NCBI RefSeq assembly: GCF_001424565.1
Contig: NZ_LMOL01000004.1
Location: 151,096 to 215,095, forward strand
Source of the DNA: Arthrobacter sp. Leaf141
Lineage (GTDB): Bacteria > Actinomycetota > Actinomycetes > Actinomycetales > Micrococcaceae
Reading direction: 5' to 3'
DNA length: 64,000 bases
A program made the translations under genes and the position numbers. The notes under the pieces are model-generated. The model was given only the letters and a program-made list of their open reading frames with translations, was not told the DNA's origin and made no database searches. Position 1 is the stretch's first letter, and each line of letters begins with the position of its first letter. Shown here piece by piece: positions 31,357-39,186 of the stretch.

Positions 31357-32475
31357 ATGCGGACGTACAGAGTGGCCATCGTCGGAACCGGCGGCATCGC
31401 GGCGGTGCACGCCGACAACCTCTCCCGGACCGGAGGGCGGGCGGAGCTGGTAGCCGCCTGCGACGTGGACCGGGAACGGCTGGACGCGTTTGCCGGGCAG
31501 CACGGAATTCCCGGCCGCTACCTAACGCTGACTGAACTGCTGCAGGAGGCAAAACCGGATGTGGTGCACCTGTGTACCCCGCCGATGCTGCACATTGACC
31601 AGGCCATCGAATGCCTTGAAGCGGGCGTGCACGTCCTGTCGGAGAAGCCGCCGGCCCTGAGCCTTGCAGACTTTGACCGGCTCGATAAGGCACAGGCCCG
31701 CGGTGGAGCGCAGTTCTCCTGCGTGTTCCAGCACCGGTTCGGCGATGCGTCAGCCGCGGCGCAGCAGCTGATCGGCGGCAGCGATTTCGGCCGTCCGCTG
31801 GTGGCCCGCTGCGATACCCTCTGGTACCGCCCGGACAGCTACTGGGACCTTCCGTGGCGCGGAACCTGGAATGCTGAAGGCGGCGGCCCCACCATGGGCC
31901 ACGGGATCCACCAGTTCGATCTGCTCCTGCATCTGATGGGCCCGTGGGCCGAGGTCACTGCCATTGCGTCCCGGCAGGACCGGGCCACCTCTACGGAAGA
32001 CCTGTCCGCGGCAATCGTCCGCTTCGAAAACGGCGCCGTGGCCACCATCATCAATTCGCTGCTCTCGCCCCGGGAAACCTCGGACATCAGGATCGACTGC
32101 GAGTTCGCCACAGTGGAGCTCAGCCACCTATACGGCTACAGCACGGACAACTGGACCGTGACTGCCGCGCCCGGCCACGAGGATGCAGTGGCCGGGGCAT
32201 GGAGTGCGCAGCCTTTGGAGCGGGGCAGCGGCCATGTGGCGCAGTTCCTGGCCATGTATGACGCGCTCGACGCCGACCGGCCGCTTCCGGCGGGCGCCGC
32301 CTCAGCACGGCAAACCCTTGAGCTTGCTGCCGCGATCTACGCTTCGGCGTTCACCGGCGCCGCGGTGAGCCGCGGCCAGATTGTGCCGGGCCACCCGTTC
32401 TATACCGGCATGGACGGGGAGGGACTGGGCAGCCGCGTGCTGGACGGGACCGCCCTTCGCGCTGCCAGCATCTGA
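31357..32475 (+). CDS. Gfo/Idh/MocA family oxidoreductase
   Basis: A 372-residue NAD(P)-dependent sugar oxidoreductase. The Rossmann motif is VAIVGTGGIAAVHADNL at residues 6-22, and the catalytic-lysine motif reads LSEKPPAL. The C-terminal alpha/beta domain has the HQFDLLLHLMGPW segment typical of the family. Such enzymes oxidise or epimerise hexose derivatives, often working with a sugar isomerase. It leads the run dehydrogenase-PmoA-cupin-lacI. The start follows ACGGAGAAAAC. The substrate is presumably a monosaccharide released by the GH42 or GH3 enzyme; the sequence cannot say which. Confidence 0.92.
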   Translation: MRTYRVAIVGTGGIAAVHADNLSRTGGRAELVAACDVDRERLDAFAGQHGIPGRYLTLTELLQEAKPDVVHLCTPPMLHIDQAIECLEAGVHVLSEKPPALSLADFDRLDKAQARGGAQFSCVFQHRFGDASAAAQQLIGGSDFGRPLVARCDTLWYRPDSYWDLPWRGTWNAEGGGPTMGHGIHQFDLLLHLMGPWAEVTAIASRQDRATSTEDLSAAIVRFENGAVATIINSLLSPRETSDIRIDCEFATVELSHLYGYSTDNWTVTAAPGHEDAVAGAWSAQPLERGSGHVAQFLAMYDALDADRPLPAGAASARQTLELAAAIYASAFTGAAVSRGQIVPGHPFYTGMDGEGLGSRVLDGTALRAASI

Positions 32476-32501
32476 CCCAACCACTTTTTCAGGAGAAAAC
32501 C

Positions 32502-33473
32502 ATGAGCACCCTTGCAACCGCCACCGGCCAGGTGAGCCACACCGATGACGGCGCCGCGCTCGCGTTTACCGTCGATGGCCGCCCCATCGCCACCTATACC
32601 TACCGGCCCACCGATGACCAGTACGAAAGCCCCCGGCCGTTTTTCCACCCGCTCACCACCCTGGGCGGGGACGAGGTGACCATCTCGCGGCCATGGGACC
32701 ACGTCTGGCACAAGGGCCTGTCCTGGGCACTGCCCAACGTGGGCAAGGACAACTTCTGGGGCGGCGCCACCTACACCCGCGCCACGGAGTACGCCAACCT
32801 GGACAACAACGGCGCCATGACCCACCAGGACTTCGGGGCGATCGAGGAATCCGCGGGCGGCATCACGGCAACCGAATCACTGGCCTGGTCCGCCCAGGAC
32901 GGCGCCCCGGTGATTGCCGAGGACCGGCGGTTCCGTATCGAAGTCCTCGCTGACTCCGGCGCCGCCACTGAAGGCGCAGCCACCGGAACCGGCGCGTACG
33001 CCATCCTCTTCGAGACCACCATGCGCAACACCTCCGGTGCCACCATCACCTTCGGCAGCCCCACCACCGAAGGCCGGAACAACGCCGGTTACGGCGGCTT
33101 GTTCTGGCGGGGCCCGCGGTCCTTCACCGGCGGCGAATTCCGGAACGCGGAGGGAACCGGCGCGGACGAGTTTATGGGCACCCGGACCCCCTGGATCGCC
33201 TTCACCGGCAAGCATGACGACAGCTGCCGGGAATCCACCATCGCTTTTGTGGAGGACCCTGCGAATCCGGGCGCGCCCAACCAATGGTTTGCGCGTTCCT
33301 CGATGTTCGCCTGCCTGGGCTCAGCCCCGTTCTTCAGCGCGGAAGTGCCCCTGGCGGATGGCGGGTCACTCACGTACAGGTACGCCGTGGTGATTGCCGA
33401 CGGCGGCGTGGACGCGGACCGCGCCGAAGCTTTGGCGGGAGCCGCGCAGGCAGCCCTGGCGGGGTGGGCGTGA
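32502..33473 (+). CDS. PmoA family protein (DUF6807)
   Basis: A 323-residue cytoplasmic protein of the family labelled PmoA or DUF6807. The name comes from a weak link to methane monooxygenase and does not mean methane oxidation. Distinctive stretches are RPFFHPLTTLGG, DHVWHKGLSWAL with conserved histidines, GGATYTRATEY and GLFWRGPRSFTGGE. Members occur beside Gfo/Idh dehydrogenases in actinobacterial and planctomycete sugar loci, so a role in sugar modification is likely, but no activity is known to me. AGGAGAAAACC precedes the ATG. Its stop overlaps the cupin start by four bases (GTGA). Confidence 0.88.
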   Translation: MSTLATATGQVSHTDDGAALAFTVDGRPIATYTYRPTDDQYESPRPFFHPLTTLGGDEVTISRPWDHVWHKGLSWALPNVGKDNFWGGATYTRATEYANLDNNGAMTHQDFGAIEESAGGITATESLAWSAQDGAPVIAEDRRFRIEVLADSGAATEGAATGTGAYAILFETTMRNTSGATITFGSPTTEGRNNAGYGGLFWRGPRSFTGGEFRNAEGTGADEFMGTRTPWIAFTGKHDDSCRESTIAFVEDPANPGAPNQWFARSSMFACLGSAPFFSAEVPLADGGSLTYRYAVVIADGGVDADRAEALAGAAQAALAGWA

Positions 33474-34207
33474 GCATCGCCTCCAGTTTCCCCGGCGCCA
33501 CGGGGGTTTCCGAAGTCAGCATCTATGACTGGCCCGGCGCCGACGGGGCAGCAGGCGGGTCCCCGCACATGCACACGGCTTCCACCGAGGCGTACGTGGT
33601 GCTGAGCGGGGCCGGCCGGTTGGAAACCCTGGATTCACGCGGATTCACCTCCACGCCCCTGCGGCCAGGAGTGGTGCTGTGGTTCACCCCGGGAACGGTC
33701 CACCGGGCCATCAATGACTCCGGCGACCTCACCGTCCTGGTGGTGATGCAAAACGCCGGGCTGCCGGAACACGGGGACGCCGTTATGACCTTCCCGGGCG
33801 CCCATCTGGCTGATCCTGAGGCGTACCGGCGAGCGGCGGTGCTGGAGTTTAAGGATGCCGACGCGGGACTGGGCGCGGGCGAGGAGGCAGCCCGCCGGCG
33901 TCGTGACCTGGCGTTGGCGGGTTATTTGGAGCTGAAGGACGCCGTGCTGGCGTCCGGACCTGAAGCCCTGGCGGACTTCCACGCCGCGGCGGCTGCTTTG
34001 GTGGCCGGCAAAACCGCCGCCTGGGCCCGGTTGCTGGAGCAGGGGGCGGCGCGCCAGGCGGAAACCACCCGCGGACAGCTGGCGTCTCTGGACGCGGCCG
34101 AAAGTTTCTATTTGGGAGCCGCCCGAACTACCATGGGAAAACGGGAAAACCATAGGATCTACGGCATGTGCGGGCGAATCCAAACATGGGAACTTTCCGA
34201 TAACTAG
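33470..34207 (+). CDS. Cupin-domain protein with a helical C-terminal extension
   Basis: A 245-residue protein. Residues 20-105 form a cupin barrel with metal-ligand motifs GGSPHMHTASTEAYVVLSG and PGTVHRAIND. The remaining 130 residues are helix-rich and Ala/Arg-rich (AARRRRDLALAGYLELKDAVL), ending RIYGMCGRIQTWELSDN. The barrel may isomerise or bind a sugar, as in other sugar loci; the extension is unidentified. GTG 33470 overlaps the previous stop, so it is translationally coupled. The last codons contain the operator of the following lacI gene. Confidence 0.82.
   Translation: MSIASSFPGATGVSEVSIYDWPGADGAAGGSPHMHTASTEAYVVLSGAGRLETLDSRGFTSTPLRPGVVLWFTPGTVHRAINDSGDLTVLVVMQNAGLPEHGDAVMTFPGAHLADPEAYRRAAVLEFKDADAGLGAGEEAARRRRDLALAGYLELKDAVLASGPEALADFHAAAAALVAGKTAAWARLLEQGAARQAETTRGQLASLDAAESFYLGAARTTMGKRENHRIYGMCGRIQTWELSDN
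34188..34198 (+). promoter_or_regulatory. AAACTTT-type operator before lacI, inside the cupin gene end
   Basis: GGGAACTTTCC matches the sites before GH42 and the dehydrogenase. It lies 40 bases upstream of the lacI GTG, within the last codons of the cupin gene, and fits autoregulation of lacI from an internal promoter. Confidence 0.5.
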
Positions 34208-34238
34208 TACCGGGCCGGCCCGGGGAACAGGCGGCGGC

Positions 34239-35267
34239 GTGAGCAAGCAGGAAACCGGGCGCGCAACCATCAGCGAGATTGCCCGGGAAGCGGGGGTGTC
34301 CGTCCCCACGGTGTCGAAAGTGCTGAACGGGCACGCCCATGTGGCGGCAGAAACCCGGGCACGGGTGGAGGAAATCATCGCCCGGCGCGACTACGCCCGC
34401 CGCCCCGCCAAGCGCCGGCAAAAGGCCGGCCTGGTGGACCTGGTGTTCCCCGGGCTGGGCTCCGAGTGGGCGCTGGAGATCATTGAAGGCGTGGAGCGGG
34501 TGGCGCAGGACGCCGGCTACGGCACTGTGGTGAGCAGCCTGAGCATGGACGGTTCCCGGATCCGTCCGTGGCTGGCCAACCTGGCGGAACGCAAATCGGA
34601 CGGGCTGCTGATGGCCGTTTACCAGCTTGATGCCAAGCAGATCCAGCGGATCAAATCACTCGGGATCCCCGTGGTACTGATCGACCCTGTGGGCCAGCCG
34701 GGTCCGGACCTTATGACCGTAGGAGCAGCCAACTGGGACGGTGCGTTTTCCGCCACGGAGCACCTGCTGCAGCTGGGACACCGACGGATCGCAATGATCG
34801 GCGGCCGCGAGGACCTGCAGTGCAGCAGCGCCCGTGAGGACGGGTACGTCTCCGCACTCCGCCGGGCAGGCATTGCAGCGGACCCCGCGCTGATGCTGCC
34901 GGGGGACTTCTCCATCGGTGCCGGCGAGTCCGCCACCCGGAAGCTTCTGGAGCTGCCGGACCGGCCCACGGCGATCTTCACCGGAAACGATGACCAGGCC
35001 CTGGGAGCCTACCGGGCAGCCCGTGCTGCGGGCCTGCGCATCCCGGAAGACCTGTCCATCATCGGATTTGACGATATCCCTGCGGCGGAGTGGATCGAGC
35101 CAGGCCTGACCACCGTCCGCCAGCCTGTGGTGCAGATGGCCGAAACCGCCATGCGGGCATTGCTCCGGCACCTGGATGGGGATGAGGAACTGCCGCAGCG
35201 GATCGAGCTGGGCACCGAGCTGGTGGTGCGCGGCTCAACGGCACCGCCGGGTGCCACGGCCGCCTAG
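34239..35267 (+). CDS. LacI family transcriptional regulator of the glycan locus
   Basis: A 342-residue repressor. The DNA-binding head is ATISEIAREAGVSVPTVSKVLNG followed by the hinge helix region (residues about 10-60). The periplasmic-binding-like core includes PVVLIDPVG, HRRIAMIGGREDLQ and AIFTGNDDQALGAYRAA. The closing LSIIGFDDIPAAEWIEPGLTTVRQP is canonical. GTG 34239 follows AGGCGGCGGC. As the only regulator inside the 22-35 kb locus, and with its motif at several promoters, it is the likely local repressor released by a sugar from the imported glycan. Its stop overlaps the stop of the convergent VOC gene by four bases. Confidence 0.93.
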   Translation: MSKQETGRATISEIAREAGVSVPTVSKVLNGHAHVAAETRARVEEIIARRDYARRPAKRRQKAGLVDLVFPGLGSEWALEIIEGVERVAQDAGYGTVVSSLSMDGSRIRPWLANLAERKSDGLLMAVYQLDAKQIQRIKSLGIPVVLIDPVGQPGPDLMTVGAANWDGAFSATEHLLQLGHRRIAMIGGREDLQCSSAREDGYVSALRRAGIAADPALMLPGDFSIGAGESATRKLLELPDRPTAIFTGNDDQALGAYRAARAAGLRIPEDLSIIGFDDIPAAEWIEPGLTTVRQPVVQMAETAMRALLRHLDGDEELPQRIELGTELVVRGSTAPPGATAA

Positions 35268-35656
35268 ATCTGGTGCGCGTCCCGGACCGAAGGGGGAGTC
35301 TGGCCCTGGAGGACCCAGCGGTTGCCGTCCGGATCGCTGAAGTAGGCAAACAGGACACCGCCCATGTCCTGCACGTCGCTGATTTCGGCACCCCGGTCCA
35401 GCAGGTCCGTGCGCAGCGCCGGCAAATCCGGGGACACCAGCTGCAGGCCTTCCAGGCTCCCGGGTGCCATCGACGTCATGCCCGTTCCGATCACGATGGA
35501 CGTGGCGGAACCCGGGGGAGTCAGCTGGACCACCCGCATGCCGGGAATGTGCTCAACGTCGTGGTCCAGGGCGAACCCCAGCTTTTCCGTGTAAAACGCT
35601 TTGGCCCTGTCGACGTCCGAGACGGGCACCTGGACAACTTCGAGTCGCATCTGCAT
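35264..35656 (-). CDS. VOC (glyoxalase-like) family protein
   Basis: A 130-residue protein of the vicinal oxygen chelate fold. It reads MRLEVVQVPVSDVDRAKAFYTEKLGFALDHDVE in order, has the PGSATSIVIGTGM strand pair and ends VLFAYFSDPDGNRWVLQGQ with the conserved metal-site Glu replaced in part by Gln. It is probably a small-molecule-binding or dioxygenase-like protein. TAGAGT lies seven bases before the ATG at 35656, so the longer open frame starting at 35710 is not used and the transcript is likely leaderless. Confidence 0.87.
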   Translation of the reverse strand: MQMRLEVVQVPVSDVDRAKAFYTEKLGFALDHDVEHIPGMRVVQLTPPGSATSIVIGTGMTSMAPGSLEGLQLVSPDLPALRTDLLDRGAEISDVQDMGGVLFAYFSDPDGNRWVLQGQTPPSVRDAHQI

Positions 35657-35663
35657 GGGCGCC

Positions 35664-35669
35664 ACTCTA
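35664..35669 (-). promoter_or_regulatory. -10 hexamer TAGAGT of the VOC gene
   Basis: Read on the minus strand, TAGAGT precedes the ATG at 35656 by seven bases with no Shine-Dalgarno between. It is one member of the leaderless set in this window. Confidence 0.5.
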
Positions 35670-35847
35670 CAGTCCGGCGCATCGGCGCGGAATAGCAGGC
35701 TGGACCCCAAAAAACTCTGACTTCCGGCGGACGCGCGAGGGCAGCGGAACGCTCTTTTCCGTGGCTGGCGCCTAAGCTACCTGACGGCACATCTGCCGGT
35801 ACACAACGGGCTGCGCGCGCAGCGGGCCTTCATTAAATGGGGAAAGC

Positions 35848-36954
35848 ATGTCGAACCACCAGACCCTCGCGGGTCCTGTTCCGTCCGTCCTGACGCCGGC
35901 GCCGCCGAAGAAGCCGCGCCGGTCCACCTTCATCGTCGGTGGCGCAACAGCCGTTTTCCTGGCAGTGATGATCGTCGGGGGCTTAACGGCCTCACCCCGT
36001 TCCGACGGCGCCGACCAGGAAGCGGCCGCCGTCGAAGCCACGGCTACGCCAGCCAGCGCGGCAGCGAGTGTGACGGCGTCAGCCGGCCCGACGCCGTCGG
36101 ACGATCCGACGGTTGAGGAAACCGGTGCACCCCTGGACCCGGAATCGCTGCCCGCCCTGACGCCGGGCGTAAGCGCGGTGGCGCCGAACGCCCAACCTGC
36201 TTACGGCACCAAGGCCGCTGACCTGCTGGCCACGCTGCCCATCAAGGGTCGCGCGCCCAGGACCGGGTACGACCGCGTGCTGTTCGGCCAGGCCTGGGCG
36301 GACGTGGACCGCAACGGCTGCGACACCCGCAACGACATCCTGCAGCGGGACCTGACCGGGATCGTGTTTACCAACAGTGTGCCCTGCAAGGTCCAGTCCG
36401 GAACCTTGGCGGACCCCTACACCGGCCGAAGCATCAGCTTCCTCCGCGGCCCAGCCACCAGCACCGCCGTCCAGATCGACCACGTGGTGGCGCTCAGCGA
36501 TGCCTGGCAAAAGGGCGCGCAGCAGCTGAGCACGGAGCAGCGCACGTCGTTGGCCAATGATCCGCTGAACCTGCAGGCCACTGACGGTCCCACCAACCAG
36601 CAAAAGAGCGACGGCGACGCCGCCACCTGGCTGCCACCGGACAAGGGATTCCGTTGTGAGTACGTGGCCCGGCAGATTTCCGTGAAGGCCACCTACTCAC
36701 TGTGGGTCACGCAGCCGGAGCACAACGCCATGGCCACCATCCTGGCCGACTGCTCAGGCCAGTTGGCGCCGACAAACCAGCAGGCACCTGCGCCGGTTGT
36801 GCCTGAGCCTGTAGCTCCGGCACCTGCCCCGGGTGCCACCTACTTCTCGAGCTGTGCGGCAGCCGAGGCTGCCGGTGCTGCGCCGTTGTACTCAGGCCAG
36901 GCCGGCTACCGTTCGGGCTTGGACGGGGACAAAGACGGAGTTGCCTGCGAATAG
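35848..36954 (+). CDS. Secreted HNH-type nuclease with Excalibur domain
   Basis: A 368-residue surface protein. A cytoplasmic basic head (KKPRRST) leads to one helix at about 28-48. An Ala/Thr/Pro linker runs to about residue 115. The nuclease domain (DUF1524/GmrSD-like) has WADVDRNGCDTRNDILQRDL, VQIDHVVALSDAW with the catalytic histidine and NDPLNLQATDGPTNQQKSD. A Pro-rich spacer then precedes the 37-residue Excalibur calcium-binding motif (YFSSCAAAEAAGAAPLYSGQ ... DGDKDGVACE). Proteins of this kind are thought to digest extracellular DNA. Its 3-prime end overlaps the convergent hypothetical gene by 49 bases. The nearest upstream signal is GGGGAAAGC before the ATG. Confidence 0.88.
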   Translation: MSNHQTLAGPVPSVLTPAPPKKPRRSTFIVGGATAVFLAVMIVGGLTASPRSDGADQEAAAVEATATPASAAASVTASAGPTPSDDPTVEETGAPLDPESLPALTPGVSAVAPNAQPAYGTKAADLLATLPIKGRAPRTGYDRVLFGQAWADVDRNGCDTRNDILQRDLTGIVFTNSVPCKVQSGTLADPYTGRSISFLRGPATSTAVQIDHVVALSDAWQKGAQQLSTEQRTSLANDPLNLQATDGPTNQQKSDGDAATWLPPDKGFRCEYVARQISVKATYSLWVTQPEHNAMATILADCSGQLAPTNQQAPAPVVPEPVAPAPAPGATYFSSCAAAEAAGAAPLYSGQAGYRSGLDGDKDGVACE

Positions 36955-37433
36955 CCCCGACCAGTGGCGCCCGAATCCCGGTGGGTGGACCGATAAGCGT
37001 TGTCGATGAGCGGTGTGAGCTCTTCGAGAACGGTCCGGTTCCCCGGAAGCAGCCCGTGGGCGAGGAACTCGGATTCCAGGGTGGCAACCCCCTCCGCAAC
37101 AGCGGCGAGCTTGGCGTCCACCGCCAGGGAAAATGCGTGCCAAAACTTGCGGGCCGAGCGTTCCTGGCGTTTTGTCGCCAGATCAGGGCCGGCGGCCGCC
37201 CCGCTGCCCGTGCGGCCATGCGGGCCCAGCGCGGGTTCCGGAACCGCCAAAACAATGCGGAACTGGCGGTCGCCAGCCGCGAAAGCCAAGGCCATGGCAG
37301 CGCCCTCGCTGCTGAACCGGATGGCCGTTGCACCATAGGCATGGAGTGCCTGTTCGATGTGCTCCCGGGAGGCCTTGCTGCTGAACGAGTCGCCGCGGGT
37401 GTAAAAGGCTCGTGAAGCGGCGATGGTCGTCAT
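36906..37433 (-). CDS. Conserved hypothetical protein, prophage/plasmid type
   Basis: A 175-residue soluble protein. The core ALHAYGATAIRFSSEGAAMALAFAAGDRQFRIVLAVPEP, read in order, followed by a basic stretch and an alpha-helical region FWHAFSLAVDAKLAAVAEGVATLESEFLAHGLLP, resembles small proteins I associate with actinophages and integrated elements. No activity is known. The last 16 codons overlap the end of the nuclease gene in opposite orientation, an unusual amount for two real genes, but composition and family resemblance favour both. There are no other phage genes nearby, so it may be a relic. Confidence 0.68.
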   Translation of the reverse strand: MTTIAASRAFYTRGDSFSSKASREHIEQALHAYGATAIRFSSEGAAMALAFAAGDRQFRIVLAVPEPALGPHGRTGSGAAAGPDLATKRQERSARKFWHAFSLAVDAKLAAVAEGVATLESEFLAHGLLPGNRTVLEELTPLIDNAYRSTHRDSGATGRGYSQATPSLSPSKPER

Positions 37434-37576
37434 TGCTCCACTATGCGCTTCTTTTCACCGTCATGGGACGGTTCGGGAATAAAACCGGCTTCTTTGGGGA
37501 TTCTGCTGCCGATCACGCGAATAGGTCTAGGTTAGGCGGACCGGTACTTGCCGGGTTAAACCCTCAAGGAGGGTGC

Positions 37577-38056
37577 ATGAGCTCCATCCAGTCCAGCTCG
37601 TCCCAGTTCATGCGGTATTTGGAAAGCGTGGGCGGCTCGGAAGCCGACGTCACAGGGCCAAATTACGTGGTCAGCGACACCGACACGGTGGAGAGCGTGG
37701 TTTCCAGATTGCGGATGGAGCAGTATGCCAACGGTGGGCGACGGCGGGATCCCGCCATTCTTCACGCGTCCGCCCAGGTGCTGATCAGCAGGCGCGATGA
37801 ACGCTCTACCGGCCACGGCCACGACGTTTCCCGCGAAGGTGCGTATCAACTCGACATTCATCACGGCGGTGTCGAACCCACCAGGGAAAGCATTCCGCGG
37901 TCTGATCTGAATGAGGCGAAAGCGTGGGCCATGTCCCGGCTTGACGCCGAAGGGGCCGACTTCGGGGCCATTTACTTTCCTTCAGGTGGGAAAGGCGGGC
38001 CGGGAACAGGCGCCCTCACGTTCCGGTTCGACCGCGCCGTTGGCTGGTATCACTAG
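37577..38056 (+). CDS. Hypothetical protein
   Basis: A 159-residue protein I do not recognise. The sequence opens with a Ser-rich stretch (SSIQSSSSQFMRYLESVGGS), contains many charged residues (RRRDPAILHASAQVLISRRDE) and ends FGAIYFPSGGKGGPGTGALTFRFDRAVGWYH. It has no signal peptide or membrane segment. Coding status is supported by AAGGAGGG at a good distance from ATG 37577, a promoter-like AT-rich region upstream and base composition lower in GC than its neighbours. The last point, together with the adjacent phage-type gene, hints at transfer. Confidence 0.65.
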   Translation: MSSIQSSSSQFMRYLESVGGSEADVTGPNYVVSDTDTVESVVSRLRMEQYANGGRRRDPAILHASAQVLISRRDERSTGHGHDVSREGAYQLDIHHGGVEPTRESIPRSDLNEAKAWAMSRLDAEGADFGAIYFPSGGKGGPGTGALTFRFDRAVGWYH

Positions 38057-38071
38057 CTAAGTACGGGCGCG

Positions 38072-38509
38072 CTAGCGGTGCGGCAGCTTTTCCGGCGATT
38101 CGGTGGGGCCGGCTTGGTGCTCGAGGAGGGTCTTCAACCGGGCCAGGTCAAGTCGAACCAGGCGAGCGTCCTCCTCGAATTCGGCGTCAGTCATGCCTGG
38201 CCGCCGGAAGATGGAGAACACAACCTCGGCGCCTTTATTGTTGCGGAGTACACGCAGCGGATTATGTACCACTGTTCCGTCCGGCAGCGTCACGTCGTGA
38301 TCGAGGATGCCCCACTCAGTAGGGCCAACGAACTTCACCTCGACGGATCCCATCGGGGAATCGGTAACCCAACGGCCGCCGTCATTCCGGATGCCGGTAC
38401 TCAACCCTGCTGCCCACAGCGGAAGGTTCCGCGGCTCGGCGGCGAAGGCGATGACCGCCTCAAATCCTGCGTCGATTGATTGGGAGATGTGAACTACCGG
38501 CCAGGTCAT
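38072..38509 (-). CDS. SRPBCC family protein
   Basis: A 145-residue START-like protein with the opening VVHISQSIDAGFEAVIAFAAEPRNLPLWAAGL in order, a GSVEVKFVGPTEWGILDHDVT strand set, and a closing helix FEEDARLVRLDLARLKTLLEHQ. The arrangement suits binding a small hydrophobic ligand; the role is unknown. TAGATT lies eight bases before the ATG at 38509, so a leaderless start is likely. It is convergent with the upstream hypothetical gene and divergent from the GNAT gene. Confidence 0.83.
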   Translation of the reverse strand: MTWPVVHISQSIDAGFEAVIAFAAEPRNLPLWAAGLSTGIRNDGGRWVTDSPMGSVEVKFVGPTEWGILDHDVTLPDGTVVHNPLRVLRNNKGAEVVFSIFRRPGMTDAEFEEDARLVRLDLARLKTLLEHQAGPTESPEKLPHR

Positions 38510-38517
38510 GGACCCTG

Positions 38518-38523
38518 AATCTA
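38518..38523 (-). promoter_or_regulatory. -10 hexamer TAGATT of the SRPBCC gene
   Basis: On the minus strand TAGATT is followed by eight bases and the ATG at 38509, with no ribosome site between them. Confidence 0.45.
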
Positions 38524-38601
38524 CCAGTCACCGGTTCCCGTGGTTGAGCTTTCCGGGCCTGCCGATGTCAGGAGAGGCGGCTGGCGCTGAGAGGATGGAC
38601 C

Positions 38602-39186
38602 GTGACGTCGACCATCCCGAGCAGTACCGCTCGACTCGTTTTGTCCCCGCTCTCGACCGACGATATCGACGATGTGTTTGTTGTGTACGGCGATCCGGCA
38701 ACCTGGGAGCATCTTCCGTCCGGGCGGCATACTGCACGCGAGCAATCGGAAGCACTGGCACGGCGCCACCGGCAGAGTTGGGAACGAGCAGGTCTCGGTC
38801 CGTGGGCTGTCAGGATCAGCGGGGCCGGTGCCGATGAGGACCTGCCCGCCGGAACGTTCATCGGAGCCGGAGGGGTGTCCATGACGGAGGGTGGTGTGTG
38901 GAACCTCGGGTATCGTCTGACTCCACGGAGCTGGGGGCGGGGTCTCGCCACCGAACTGGCTGAGGCCGCAGTGACAGCTGCAGGTGCGGCACTCCCCTTG
39001 GTGCCGGTGACGGCCCGAATACTCTCCAATAACCGCGCTTCCTCTGTCGTAGCGCAACGGGCTGGACTCGCTCGCCGCTGGGAAGGGCCCACCACGGGCA
39101 TCGGCACTGAGTTGGCGCGCTGGGAGATCTATGCAGACCGGGTACTCACGGAGTCCCAGCTTGAATGGCTCATCGCGCGCAATTAA
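38602..39186 (+). CDS. GNAT family N-acetyltransferase (RimJ/RimL-like)
   Basis: A 194-residue acetyltransferase. It has the RimJ/L-type opening TARLVLSPLSTDDIDDVFVVYGDP, the EGGVWNLGYRLTPRSWGRGLATELAEAA acetyl-CoA motif region and the LVPVTARILSNNRASSVVAQRAGL segment. These enzymes acetylate protein N-termini, antibiotics or small amines; the acceptor is unknown. GTG 38602 follows GAGAGG at seven bases. Its stop overlaps the convergent DUF3995 stop by four bases. Confidence 0.87.
   Translation: MTSTIPSSTARLVLSPLSTDDIDDVFVVYGDPATWEHLPSGRHTAREQSEALARRHRQSWERAGLGPWAVRISGAGADEDLPAGTFIGAGGVSMTEGGVWNLGYRLTPRSWGRGLATELAEAAVTAAGAALPLVPVTARILSNNRASSVVAQRAGLARRWEGPTTGIGTELARWEIYADRVLTESQLEWLIARN

Noticed and set aside
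32502..33473. PmoA label taken as evidence for methane oxidation
   Set aside because: The family name is misleading; the protein is soluble and lies in a sugar locus, with no pmoB or pmoC.
35810..35823. Palindrome GCTGCGCGCGCAGC before the nuclease gene
   Set aside because: Alternating GC palindromes are frequent by chance at this base composition and it has no clear relation to a promoter.
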